NCBI GenBank assembly: GCA_021793175.1
Contig: JAJYTH010000036.1
Location: 1-32,977 of the forward strand
Length of the DNA stretch: 32,977 nucleotides
DNA from: Actinomycetes bacterium
GTDB taxonomy: Bacteria > Actinomycetota > Actinomycetes > Mycobacteriales > Pseudonocardiaceae
Reading direction: 5' to 3'
The notes below the pieces were generated by a model. That model saw only the letters and a program-made list of their open reading frames with translations. It was not told the origin of the DNA and searched no databases. This document shows positions 19,797 to 27,402 of this stretch, piece by piece. The first letter of the stretch is position 1; every line of letters begins with the position of its first letter. The position numbers and the translations under genes are program-made.

Positions 19797-20045
19797 TCAG
19801 TTCGCCAATGCGAGCACACTCACGATGACGGCGACGGTGGCGGCGAGTGCCCAGGCCGCTGCGCCGGGCAGCACTGTCAGCGTGAGAACGCAGACCACGG
19901 CCAGTGCCGTGACGCCGACCAGTCCGGTCACCGCGACGATGGTGGACCGCCCTGTACGTTCCCTGGACTTGGCCATGACGAGCAACACTCCGATCACTCC
20001 GGGAACGGCCAGCAGTGCCGTCGCGAAGATGCGCCATCCTTCCAC
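19797..20045 (-). CDS. Small hydrophobic membrane protein
   Basis: An 82-residue protein of unknown family with two to three predicted membrane helices (about residues 6-24, 37-57 and 60-81) and a short basic loop (AKSRERTGRS). Codon third positions are strongly G/C, supporting coding. GTG 20045 is taken as the start; the ATG nearby is in another frame that gives an arginine-rich, implausible peptide. It lies just upstream of the ATPase pair on the same strand, and divergent from the DUF4177 gene with 33 bp between starts. It could be a partner of the ATPases in the membrane, but only the location suggests this. Confidence 0.65.
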   Translation of the reverse strand: MEGWRIFATALLAVPGVIGVLLVMAKSRERTGRSTIVAVTGLVGVTALAVVCVLTLTVLPGAAAWALAATVAVIVSVLALAN

Positions 20046-20078
20046 AGGAGAAGACGTTAGTGGTTAGGGTGTTTCAGC

Positions 20079-20240
20079 ATGAGCGACACGAAATGGGAAT
20101 ACGCCACGGTTCCTCTGTTGATCCACGCCACCAAGCAGATCCTCGACCAGTGGGGCGAGGACGGCTGGGAACTGGTCACGGTGCTGCCCAACCCGAGTGG
20201 TGAACAGCACGTCGCCTATCTCAAGCGCCCGAAGAGCTGA
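20079..20240 (+). CDS. DUF4177-type small protein
   Basis: A 53-residue protein, MSDTKWEYATVPLLIHATKQ followed by ILDQWGEDGWELVTVLP and EQHVAYLKRPKS. The WEYATVP start, GEDGWELV centre and final YLKRP match the DUF4177 pattern; the M. tuberculosis counterpart would be Rv3678A (from memory). Function is unknown. TAGGGT (20065-20070) lies eight bases before ATG, so transcription probably begins at or next to the start codon. It leads a long plus-strand operon: RidA follows after 11 bp, then two paralogous unknowns, a NUDIX protein and a metallo-beta-lactamase-fold protein. Confidence 0.85.
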   Translation: MSDTKWEYATVPLLIHATKQILDQWGEDGWELVTVLPNPSGEQHVAYLKRPKS

Positions 20241-20251
20241 AAGGGCCGGCC

Positions 20252-20707
20252 ATGAAGTGGAGCGCGAGGCTTACGGAGCTCGGTATCGAACTGCCCGCCG
20301 TCGCGGCTCCGGTCGCGGCCTATGTCCCCGCAGTGCGCACCGGTTCGCACGTCTACACCTCCGGGCAGTTGCCGTTCGTCGACGGTGAGTTGGCCGCGAC
20401 CGGCAAGGTCGGTGCCGAGGTCAGCCCAGAGGAGGCCAAGCAGTACGCGCGTACTGCTGTGTTGAACGCGCTCGCCGCCGTCCACGACCTCGTGAGCATC
20501 GACTCGGTGGTCCGGATCGTGAAGCTCGTCGGCTATGTCGCGTCCAGTGAGGGCTTCGGCGGCCAGCCCGCAGTCATCAACGGCGCTTCCGAAGTGCTGA
20601 GCGAGATCTTCGGTGACGCGGGCGCGCACGCGCGGGCGGCGGTCGGGGTCGCCGAGCTGCCGCTGGGCGCGCCGGTCGAGGTGGAGTTGACCGTGGAGGT
20701 CGCGTGA
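20252..20707 (+). CDS. RidA family protein
   Basis: A 151-residue member of the RidA/YjgF/UK114 family; family members hydrolyse reactive enamine and imine intermediates from amino-acid metabolism, in the cytoplasm as trimers. The family patterns [46 protein letters not shown] and the final [20 protein letters not shown] are present. It belongs to the longer subgroup (about 150 residues, YjgF-like-1), in which the catalytic arginine is not always conserved: the usual arginine before VAVAxLP is here in [11 protein letters not shown], shifted by sequence around it, so activity is uncertain. AAAGGG lies 8 nt before ATG 20252. The stop overlaps the next start by one base. Confidence 0.92.
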   Translation: MKWSARLTELGIELPAVAAPVAAYVPAVRTGSHVYTSGQLPFVDGELAATGKVGAEVSPEEAKQYARTAVLNALAAVHDLVSIDSVVRIVKLVGYVASSEGFGGQPAVINGASEVLSEIFGDAGAHARAAVGVAELPLGAPVEVELTVEVA

Positions 20708-21339
20708 TGGACCCGGACATCGAAAGCTCGTGCCATGAGCTGTTGCTGCGGCTGGCGGGGCGTTTGCCCGACCGGTTGCTGTGGCGGTTCCGGGACTGGC
20801 TCGGCGAGGGTGCGATGGGCACGCTGGCTCGCACCCTGCCGAAGACTTTGCTGAAGCACAGGATTGATTTGGACCAATCGGAGTATCGCCTGCTGGTCGC
20901 GGGTCTTATTCCGCACGGGGCCGATTGGCACGAAGTGAGTTCCGCACTCGGGGTAGACGCCTCGTTCGAGAACCGGTACACATTCACGACGGGAACACCC
21001 GATTGGGTGAGCACCGTCGATTCGGTGTCCGTGGTGATTCACGCAACGTTGCGGGGGCGCCCGGACGTGGGAGAGGTCCGAGAGAGCTGGCGGCATGACC
21101 GGGAAACCGCTGAGGGGGAACCCAAGCGGATTCTGTTGGTCACCGCCGTGTCGGGCCTGCCTCGCCTCACTGGGGAGTTACAGCGGGTCCTCCGGGTTCT
21201 GGGCGAAGAGTCGCCCAGCATCGAAGTCCTGCCGACAAAGATTGAGCTGCCCGCTTACCATCAGGCGGCGCTCGCGAATTCCCGGTTCGTGTGCGTGGGC
21301 GCCGTGGATGCCGGTCAACACAGGCTTGTACCCGCATGA
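20707..21339 (+). CDS. Protein of unknown function, paralog 1 of a tandem pair
   Basis: A 210-residue soluble protein that I do not recognise. It aligns end to end with the first 210 residues of the next gene: both begin with an LLL-x-LAGRL segment, share a helical region ending near E-x-x-x-L, a Y/H-x-F-T segment, W-R/W-R-N, a strand ([10 protein letters not shown] versus RVVLIEVGP), an LR-x-x-G helix, then I-E-V or V-E-V and a Y-H-x-A-A-L-A motif. The last part looks like a strand-helix-strand-helix unit. ATG 20707 overlaps the RidA stop (TGATG); GTG 20704 is an alternative. Codon third positions contain more A and T than neighbours (ATT GAT TTG GAC CAA stretch), which may mean faster drift or later acquisition. 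Confidence 0.75.
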   Translation: MDPDIESSCHELLLRLAGRLPDRLLWRFRDWLGEGAMGTLARTLPKTLLKHRIDLDQSEYRLLVAGLIPHGADWHEVSSALGVDASFENRYTFTTGTPDWVSTVDSVSVVIHATLRGRPDVGEVRESWRHDRETAEGEPKRILLVTAVSGLPRLTGELQRVLRVLGEESPSIEVLPTKIELPAYHQAALANSRFVCVGAVDAGQHRLVPA

Positions 21340-21374
21340 CGCTCGCTCGGTAGCGGGCTGGAGGGAGACCGGGG

Positions 21375-22613
21375 ATGGTGGACGTTCACGAAGGCCTGCC
21401 CAAAGACGGGTTCGCGGTGCCACTGAGATTGCACAACCTCCTGCTGGCGCTGGCGGGCCGGCTCGACGACAGTGCTCTCTCAGAGGCGCGTGAACTCGTC
21501 GCTCGTTCACACCCGGACGACGCCGCCGAACTGGTCGTCGGCTCGTTGATCGCCGGACGGATCATGGTTCGGCCCAGTGAACAGCGGGAGCTCGCCGTCG
21601 TACTGGAGTTGAGCCGGTCGGACACGGCCCTGGCCGATCAACTCGCGGTCAGCGAGTCCGTCCCCGGCCACACCCACCGTTTCACCAGCGACAACGATCC
21701 CGAGGCCGGTATTGTGAAAGCACTGGACCGAACTTTGCAGGTGCTGCCCGACCTGCGTTCGGTGCACGCGGTGTGGCGTAACACCCCCGCGGGCAGTGTG
21801 CCCGGGCCGCTGCCCCAGCGAGTGGTTCTCATCGAGGTCGGCCCCGAAGCGCATCCTCCCGCGGTCGCCTTCCGGGTGGACGACGCCCTGCGGCGAAGCG
21901 GCATCCGCGCGGTCGTGGAGGTGACCGGGCCGAACGCCGAGCGCACCGAGTACCACGAGGCCGCGCTCGCCGCGGCCACCCCGGTGTGGCTGGCTTCCGA
22001 CAAACCCGGGCCCGCCGCGGACGGTTCCGCGTCGCGGTCGTCCCGCAAGATCACCGCGGGCGCGGCGCGTGCGCAGGCGGAGTTCGCGCGACGTCCGTCC
22101 CATGCCATCGAGGAGCCGCCGCGATTCTCCGATCCGGAGCCCGTGTCCGTGGAGGTCCCTTCCGCCCGAGCGGGAAGCCCGTTGCCGGCCCCGGAACAGG
22201 TGGACACCGCCGAGCCGACGGTGCAGGCCGGTCACATCGAGCCCCACAGCGAGTCGGCGCCGGTCGAACCAGTGCCCGCCGAGTCCGCCGAGCCCTCCGA
22301 ACGCTCGACGGAGAAGCCCGACAAGAAGTCGTTCTCCGCCGAGGAGCTGGCCCAATTGGAGAACCGAGTCGCCGAGACCACCGAGATGAGCCCGGAGGAA
22401 ATGGCGCAGCTGCGTGCCGCGATCGCCGAGGACCCCGAGAAGGGCAGGAAGATCGCGGGCCTGGACACGGGCATGACCTCGCTGCCTGAGCTGGACCTCG
22501 ACGATCCGCAGCTGTCCGAGCGCGACCGGCAACTGTTGCGTGAACTGCACGCCGAGCTGGCCGAGCGGGAACGGGCCGAGGCCGCCAAGGCGAACGGCGT
22601 GGAACGTAGCTGA
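21375..22613 (+). CDS. Protein of unknown function, paralog 2 with long acidic tail
   Basis: A 412-residue protein. Residues 1-210 are homologous to the preceding gene product (NLLLALAGRL, HRFTSDNDPE, VWRNTP, QRVVLIEVGP, EYHEAALAAA). Residues about 211-320 are a Pro/Glu/Ala/Ser-rich segment, probably disordered, and 320-412 are strongly charged helices (FSAEELAQLENRVAETTEMS, then DRQLLRELHAELAERERAEA) that may form a coiled coil. No signal peptide or membrane helix. ATG 21375 follows GGAGGGAGA. The long linker and coiled coil suggest a scaffold or adaptor role; this is a guess. It sits between a RidA module and a NUDIX/MBL module in one operon. Confidence 0.75.
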   Translation: MVDVHEGLPKDGFAVPLRLHNLLLALAGRLDDSALSEARELVARSHPDDAAELVVGSLIAGRIMVRPSEQRELAVVLELSRSDTALADQLAVSESVPGHTHRFTSDNDPEAGIVKALDRTLQVLPDLRSVHAVWRNTPAGSVPGPLPQRVVLIEVGPEAHPPAVAFRVDDALRRSGIRAVVEVTGPNAERTEYHEAALAAATPVWLASDKPGPAADGSASRSSRKITAGAARAQAEFARRPSHAIEEPPRFSDPEPVSVEVPSARAGSPLPAPEQVDTAEPTVQAGHIEPHSESAPVEPVPAESAEPSERSTEKPDKKSFSAEELAQLENRVAETTEMSPEEMAQLRAAIAEDPEKGRKIAGLDTGMTSLPELDLDDPQLSERDRQLLRELHAELAERERAEAAKANGVERS

Positions 22614-22653
22614 GGCCACTGATCTTCGGACGGACAAGAGGTATCGTGCGCTC

Positions 22654-23502
22654 GTGATCGAGTCGCGAGACCCGGCGGGCGGGGAGAGCCCGGACTTCTT
22701 TGTCGTGCCCGAGCACTTGGTTCCGACACTGGCGTCGGTGCAGAAGGAACCGCCGTCGCAGCCCGTCGTGGCCAAGGACTCGGCGACCGTGGTGCTGGTG
22801 CGGGACGTGGGAGACCGCTCCGGGGTCGAGGTTTTCCTGCAGCGTCGTGTGCGCAGCATGGCGTTCGCGGCCGGGATGACCGTGTTCCCCGGGGGCGGGG
22901 TCGACCAGCGCGACGCCGACGCCTCCATCGGCTGGGTCGGGCCGCCGCCCGAGGAGTGGGCTCGGCGGTTCTCGTGTTCAGAGCCGCTGGCGCGGGCGCT
23001 GGTGTGCGCCGTGGTCCGGGAGGCGTTCGAGGAGTCCGGCGTCCTGTTGGCGGGCACGGAGTCCAGCGTCGTCGCCGACACCGGCGTCTACGCCGACGCG
23101 CGTGCGGCACTCACCTCTGGTGAGTTGTCGTTAGCGAGCTTCCTCAACGACGCCGGACTGGTGGTGCGGGCGGACCTGCTGCGGCCGTGGGCGAACTGGG
23201 TGACCCCCGAGGAGGAACCCCGGCGGTACGACGCACGGTTCTTCGTGGCGGCTCTTCCCGAGGGGCAGACGGCCGACGACGGCACCACCGAGGTCGAGTC
23301 GGCGCACTGGCAACGTCCCGAGGACGCCATGGCCGACGCCGAGGCCGGCTGGGTGGGCTTGATGCCCCCCACGTGGTGCACGCTCAACGAGATCGCCCAG
23401 TTCTCCTCCGTGGCGGAGGTCCTGGCGTGTGAACGCGAGATCCACCGGATCATGCCGAGATTCGTGCAGGACGGTGAACGGGTCGTGGTGAAGCTGTCAT
23501 GA
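22654..23502 (+). CDS. NUDIX hydrolase with an insertion inside the Nudix box (NUDT19/RP2-like)
   Basis: A 282-residue NUDIX protein. FPGGGVDQRDAD begins the box and VVREAFEESGVLL ends it, so the usual compact GX5EX7REUXEEXGU is split by about 30 extra residues. This arrangement is known from the NUDT19/RP2 group of acyl-CoA or nucleoside diphosphate hydrolases; substrate here is unproven. The later PWANWVTPEEEPRRYDARFF segment is also typical of that group. GTG 22654 lies six bases after TATCGT (22642-22647), so a separate leaderless transcript could start here in addition to read-through from the operon. The stop overlaps the next start (ATGA). Confidence 0.85.
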   Translation: MIESRDPAGGESPDFFVVPEHLVPTLASVQKEPPSQPVVAKDSATVVLVRDVGDRSGVEVFLQRRVRSMAFAAGMTVFPGGGVDQRDADASIGWVGPPPEEWARRFSCSEPLARALVCAVVREAFEESGVLLAGTESSVVADTGVYADARAALTSGELSLASFLNDAGLVVRADLLRPWANWVTPEEEPRRYDARFFVAALPEGQTADDGTTEVESAHWQRPEDAMADAEAGWVGLMPPTWCTLNEIAQFSSVAEVLACEREIHRIMPRFVQDGERVVVKLS

Positions 23503-24275
23503 GCCATCCCGCTTACGGGGTGCTCCGACCGGTGTCTCCCATCGCGTCGGTGCTGTTGCAGAACAACCCGTCGACGATGACGTTGGAGGGCACCAACACC
23601 TGGGTGTTGCAGGCACCGGGAGTGGCCGGTCGGATCGTCGTGGACCCCGGGTACGCCCTCGACGAGCACCTCGACGTGCTTTCCGGTCTCGCCGGCATCG
23701 AGCTGATCGTGCTCACCCACCGGCACCCGGACCATGTGGAGGCGGCTCCGGTGCTCGCCGAACGCGTGGGCGCGCCGGTGCGAGCCTTCGATGCCTCCCT
23801 GTGTCGAGAGGGCGATCCGCTTGGTGACGGCGACGTGGTGCGGGCCGCGGGGTTGACGTTGCGGGTCACGCACACCCCCGGGCACACCGACGATTCGATC
23901 GTGCTGCGCGTGGACCACGACGATCGGGTACACGTGCTCACCGGGGACACGGTGCTGGGGCGGGGCACCACTGTGCTGTCCGACCTGGGAGACTACCTCG
24001 ACTCTCTGCGGATTCTGTGCGCGTTGCCGCCGAACACGCTCGGTCTGCCCGGCCACGGTCCCGAGCTGTCGGATTTGACCAGCACGGTGACCGAGTACCT
24101 GCGCCACCGCGAACAGCGGCTGGATCAGGTGCGCCGGGCACTGCGGGAACTCGGGGACGACGCCACGGCCCGCCAGGTCGTGGAACTCGTCTACGCCGAC
24201 GTCGACCGGGCGCTGTGGGGGCCCGCCGAGGCGAGTGTCCAGGCCCAGCTGGAGTATCTGCGTTCCCGCGGATGA
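23499..24275 (+). CDS. Metallo-beta-lactamase-fold hydrolase (LACTB2-like)
   Basis: A 258-residue metallo-hydrolase with the dinuclear zinc motif THRHPDHVEAA (HXHXDH), the second-shell histidine in THTPGHTDDS, the bridging Asp in LTGDTVLG and a final histidine in LPGHGPE. The C-terminal helices (RQVVELVYADVD) match the LACTB2 type winged-helix extension. LACTB2-like enzymes include endoribonucleases and thioesterases; the reaction here is unknown. The M. tuberculosis counterpart would be Rv3677c (from memory), next to crp as here. ATG 23499 overlaps the NUDIX stop. The stop is 10 bp from that of the convergent MFS gene. Confidence 0.9.
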   Translation: MSHPAYGVLRPVSPIASVLLQNNPSTMTLEGTNTWVLQAPGVAGRIVVDPGYALDEHLDVLSGLAGIELIVLTHRHPDHVEAAPVLAERVGAPVRAFDASLCREGDPLGDGDVVRAAGLTLRVTHTPGHTDDSIVLRVDHDDRVHVLTGDTVLGRGTTVLSDLGDYLDSLRILCALPPNTLGLPGHGPELSDLTSTVTEYLRHREQRLDQVRRALRELGDDATARQVVELVYADVDRALWGPAEASVQAQLEYLRSRG

Positions 24276-24285
24276 CCTCCGACGG

Positions 24286-25566
24286 TCACGATATGGTGGC
24301 GTCTTTCGTGCCTTCCGTGTCCTCCGCGCCCTCGGTTCGACCGTCGTCGGCGGCTCGGGCGCGAACCGTGTGCTTGCGCAGCCATACCGCACCGGCCACC
24401 ACGAGCGCGCACACCGACGCCACCCCGAATGCCAGCGGAGGACCGCTAAGTTCTACCAGGTAACCGCTGGCCGATTGCCCGAACGCCAATCCGAGGGTGA
24501 TGGCGGTGAGGACCCAACCGAAAGCCTCGGCCGCCGTGTTTTTCGGAGCCACCAGCTCGATGGTCATCGAGTGGGTGGTGGACTGTGGAGTGATGAGGGC
24601 ACCCGAGGCCAGCAGAGCCACCGCGAGACCCCACAGTGTCGACGGCCACGCCAACAGCGCCACGGAGGCGCCGAACAGCGCGAGCAACACGGGCAGCCGC
24701 AGACCCAGCGGCTTCGGCCAAGGACGCAGGCTGTAGACGATGCCGAACGCCACGGAGCTCACAGACCACACCGACAACAGGACACCGCCCAGGGCGGTGT
24801 TGCCGGCTTCGGTGGCTGCGGCGGGTACGGCGACCTCGACGAAGCCGATGACCATGCCGAATCCGAGTGCTGCCAGCGCGAGTGTGCGCATTCCGGGACT
24901 GCTGAACGCGCCGAGCAAGGGCGTTTTGCCGCGGGGGGACGGCGGCCAGGCCCGCACGGCCGGGCTCAACGCGAACAGCACCGCGCCCACCGCCATGCAC
25001 GCTCCGCCGAGGACCATGCCCGTTCCCGGCCACGGTGCGGCGATGAGCGCGCCCGCCAGCCCGGGGCCGAGGATGAAGAAGACCTCCATGCTGATGGCCT
25101 CGTACGAGTAGGCGGCGGTGAGCGCGGGCCCGGATGGGAGCAGCCTGCCCCACAGCGCTCGGGACGCCGAGCCGCACATGGGCTCGAACAGGCCGATACC
25201 CCCGGCGAGTACCACGAGCACAGGTGTGGCCGCCCCGCTCTCGATGGCCGCCACCAGCCCCGCCATCGTCACCGCGAACAAGGCCACGACCACGAGTAGT
25301 GGCCGTGTGGGGCCGAATCGGTCGATGAGTCGTCCCTGCACCACCGAGCCGATGGCGACGCCGACCAGCGTGCTCGCCGACACCAGGCCGGCCACCGCGT
25401 AAGTGCCCGTCCGGTGTTGCACATAGAGCAACCCGGAGATGCCGATCATGGCGATCGGGAGCCGGGCCAGCAACGAGGCGACGAGAGGTCGCCGGGCGGC
25501 GGGGGTGGTCAGCGCTACGCGGTAGTCGGAAAGGGTGGTGCGACCGGATTCGACGGGGTTGGACAC
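24286..25566 (-). CDS. MFS transporter, paralog of the one at 6472-7701
   Basis: A 426-residue, about 12-helix major facilitator transporter. Helix 1 begins LARLPIAMIGISGLLYV; the loop after helix 2 is QGRLIDRFGPTRPLL, the MFS signature. Pattern and helix sequence resemble the window's other MFS protein, and both are probably exporters of small molecules or drugs. The C-terminal 25 residues are acidic and Thr/Glu rich. GTG 25566 is taken as the start because the longer frame to 25758 covers an operator-like palindrome and CATACT, a plausible -10 box seven bases upstream; this again suggests leaderless transcription. No regulator gene is adjacent. Confidence 0.88.
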   Translation of the reverse strand: MSNPVESGRTTLSDYRVALTTPAARRPLVASLLARLPIAMIGISGLLYVQHRTGTYAVAGLVSASTLVGVAIGSVVQGRLIDRFGPTRPLLVVVALFAVTMAGLVAAIESGAATPVLVVLAGGIGLFEPMCGSASRALWGRLLPSGPALTAAYSYEAISMEVFFILGPGLAGALIAAPWPGTGMVLGGACMAVGAVLFALSPAVRAWPPSPRGKTPLLGAFSSPGMRTLALAALGFGMVIGFVEVAVPAAATEAGNTALGGVLLSVWSVSSVAFGIVYSLRPWPKPLGLRLPVLLALFGASVALLAWPSTLWGLAVALLASGALITPQSTTHSMTIELVAPKNTAAEAFGWVLTAITLGLAFGQSASGYLVELSGPPLAFGVASVCALVVAGAVWLRKHTVRARAADDGRTEGAEDTEGTKDATIS

Positions 25567-25568
25567 GC

Positions 25569-25593
25569 GTACCAGTATGGTACGACGGTACCA
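25569..25593 (-). promoter_or_regulatory. Operator-like array of GGTACC half-sites over the MFS promoter
   Basis: Three spaced half-sites: GTACCA (25569-25574), TGGTAC (25578-25583) and GGTACCA (25587-25593). They form two overlapping inverted repeats, GTACCAGTATGGTAC and TGGTACGACGGTACCA, starting three bases upstream of the MFS start codon and covering the probable -10 box. A repressor bound here would block transcription. The binding protein is not encoded next to it. Confidence 0.6.
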
Positions 25594-25668
25594 CTTTGCT
25601 CGGCTCGGGCTTGAGTGAATTGGCCCAAAAGGGCATAAAACGCATCCGAACGGGTATTTTGATATCGG

Positions 25669-26049
25669 ATAGGTAACAGTGCCCCGAAGATGGGCATCAT
25701 CTATCCGGCTGACGCGTCTTTGAGGGTGAACACACTTGAACCGCCAGGGTGGGGCCATGCGACCCTATCGGTACGGCTTCGGCTGGTGGAACATTTAAGA
25801 CAGATGTCGCAGATGCTCTAGGTCGCTGTACCCCACTGGAGACACAGCGGGGTACAGAGTTCGCATCAAGCGTCAGCTTGCGTCGCCCCGGTTCCTCCGG
25901 GCGAACAACTACAGACTCCCTCCGGGTTTCGGGTCGGGGCCTACAACCGGAGGGCGGGGAGCGCGGCCTGTCGGGGGACGGTCCGCGCATAACGGACAAG
26001 GGGCCGGATGAAGTGCCACGTCGGGGGTGGCGCCCGGCCCCTTGTTCCG
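25669..26049. ncRNA. Candidate structured RNA beside crp (strand undecided)
   Basis: The gap 25567-26141 has no credible ORF but a dense run of hairpins. CGGATAG/CTATCCG (25669-25675 with 25703-25709) encloses TGCCC/GGGCA. Next, CTGTACCCC (25826-25834) pairs with GGGGTACAG (25849-25857), competing with CGCTGT (25824-25829)/ACAGCG (25844-25849). GTTCGC/GCGAAC (25859-25864, 25901-25906) encloses two hairpins (CAAGC/GCTTG and CCGG/CCGG), a three-way junction. CCCTCCGG/CCGGAGGG (25918-25925, 25947-25954), GCGCGG/CCGCGC (25961-25966, 25983-25988) and a final strong stem (25993-26049) follow. I do not recognise RNase P, tmRNA, SRP or a known riboswitch core. It could be a 200-300 nt small RNA on the plus strand or a leader on the minus strand. 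Confidence 0.45.
25993..26049 (-). terminator. Strong hairpin downstream of crp
   Basis: CGGACAAGGGGCCGG (25993-26007) pairs with CCGGCCCCTTGTTCCG (26034-26049) with one bulged base, and GCCAC/GTGGC pairs inside. It lies 92 bp past the crp stop. It can terminate crp on the minus strand, or a plus-strand transcript of the adjacent structured region. Confidence 0.7.
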
Positions 26050-26141
26050 TATCGACTTATTCGTGCCCGGCCTTGAGTGCCGCCGATGCCCTCCCCTGCG
26101 GGCCGCCCGAGGTCGGCGACCCGAGACACCTCGCCAACGTC

Positions 26142-26816
26142 TCAGCGGGCTCGGCGAGCCAGCCGCTCCGGGTCGAGGATCAATACGCTCTTGCCCTCAA
26201 GTCGCAGCCAACCGCGGTGCGCGAAGTCGGCGAGCGCCTTGTTGACGGTTTCTCGCGACGCACCGACGTACTGGGCGATCTCCTCCTGCGTGAGGTCGTG
26301 AGTGACCCGCAGCAGGCCCGCCTCCTGGCTGCCGAAACGCTGCGCCAGCTGCAACAGCGCCCTCGCCACACGGCCGGGAACGTCGGTGAAGATCAGTTCG
26401 GCGACCATGTTGTTGGTGCGGCGGAGCCGACGTGCGACCACCCGCAGCAGCTGTTCGGCGATCTCCGGACGCGTCGAGATCCACTGCCTCAACGCGGGGC
26501 GGTCCATCGTCACCGCGCTGACCTCGGTGACGGTCGTGGCCGTCGACGTGCGCGGGCCCGGGTCGAAAATCGACAGCTCCCCGAACATGTCGGACGGTCC
26601 CATGATCTGGAACAGGTTCTCCCGGCCGTCGGCCGACTTGCGGCCGATCTTGACCTTGCCCGACTTGATGATGTAGAGCTTGTCCCCCGGCTCGCCCTCG
26701 TTGAAGATCACGTGGCCGCGGGGAAACTCCACTGATTCCAGGGTCTGCGCGAGCGCTTCGGCCGCGGCCGGTTCCACACCCTGGAAGATGCCCGCGCGGG
26801 CCAGGGTCTCGTCCAC
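26142..26816 (-). CDS. crp: Crp/Fnr-family cAMP receptor protein
   Basis: A 224-residue global regulator, the same length as M. tuberculosis Crp (Rv3676). The N-terminal cyclic-nucleotide domain has [20 protein letters not shown] and the phosphate-binding cassette [16 protein letters not shown] with its Arg-Thr-Ser cAMP contacts; a long dimer helix follows, then a C-terminal helix-turn-helix, [20 protein letters not shown]. It should bind cAMP and control respiration, carbon use and stress genes. GTG 26816 has AAAGGAGG seven bases upstream, which decides the start; the frame stays open to 26879. A CTACA-TGCAG-TGTAG inverted repeat lies 63 bp upstream. Confidence 0.96.
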   Translation of the reverse strand: MDETLARAGIFQGVEPAAAEALAQTLESVEFPRGHVIFNEGEPGDKLYIIKSGKVKIGRKSADGRENLFQIMGPSDMFGELSIFDPGPRTSTATTVTEVSAVTMDRPALRQWISTRPEIAEQLLRVVARRLRRTNNMVAELIFTDVPGRVARALLQLAQRFGSQEAGLLRVTHDLTQEEIAQYVGASRETVNKALADFAHRGWLRLEGKSVLILDPERLARRAR

Positions 26817-26878
26817 CTCGTGCCTCCTTTGGGGTAGCAGCATCCGCCTCTTCGGGTGAAGTGGCATGCCGCCGATCA

Positions 26879-26893
26879 CTACATGCAGTGTAG
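26879..26893 (-). promoter_or_regulatory. Inverted repeat and -10 box upstream of crp
   Basis: CTACA-TGCAG-TGTAG (26879-26893) is a 5-5-5 inverted repeat. Read on the minus strand it includes TACACT (26892-26887), a TANNNT -10 candidate about 70 bp before the crp start. The TGTNA-like halves loosely resemble Crp half-sites, so autoregulation is possible but unproven. The rest of the 218-bp gap shows nothing clear. Confidence 0.3.
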
Positions 26894-27034
26894 GGCGTGC
26901 ACCCGAGAACGCTCCCCGCTCGGGCCCTGAAGGCCAACCTACTACCGGTGAGTACGAACGATGCGAACGTACCGCGCTCGTCCGGATACTCCCTGTTGAG
27001 AGGCTCGGTGGAGCATCTCGTCCAACCGAATAGC

Positions 27035-27286
27035 CTAACCCCGGAGGTCGCGTTGCTTACCCTTGGCCGTCCTTCCGGCCAGCCTACGCAGCCGGAACAA
27101 CTCCAGCGCACGGCCGATTCCGTGCCCGTAGAGCGCCTTCACTTCGTCCGGTCGGGCCTGTTCGAGGAACTCCTCGACGTCCTCACCGCGCACGGAAACG
27201 TGGCGCAACCGGTGCTCAACCCTTTCCATGCCGAGCGCGAACAGCATCACCACGACCGGCACCGCGATCACGAACCAGACGGTCAT
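27035..27286 (-). CDS. Small single-pass membrane protein next to crp
   Basis: An 83-residue protein beginning [20 protein letters not shown], one N-terminal membrane helix, followed by a charged cytoplasmic domain ([20 protein letters not shown], then [20 protein letters not shown]) and a Lys/Arg-rich tail. Similar small proteins lie at this place in related genomes (Rv3675 region, from memory); function unknown. ATG 27286 follows CAGGAG by six bases. It is 218 bp upstream of crp on the same strand and diverges from nth. Confidence 0.78.
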   Translation of the reverse strand: MTVWFVIAVPVVVMLFALGMERVEHRLRHVSVRGEDVEEFLEQARPDEVKALYGHGIGRALELFRLRRLAGRTAKGKQRDLRG

Positions 27287-27402
27287 ATCACTCCTGATTC
27301 CTATGCTCACTCACGGCTCGGCCCCCGGGCCACTGCTGCGTGACCTCGGTGTCAGCGAAGGAGGGTGGCGTCCTGCCCCGGTGGCGCACGTAGGCTAGCG
27401 GG

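Noticed and set aside
25749-26735. 328-residue plus-strand frame covering the structured interval and crp
   Set aside because: Opposes crp and has low-complexity Arg/Pro composition; the 5' part lacks normal codon use.
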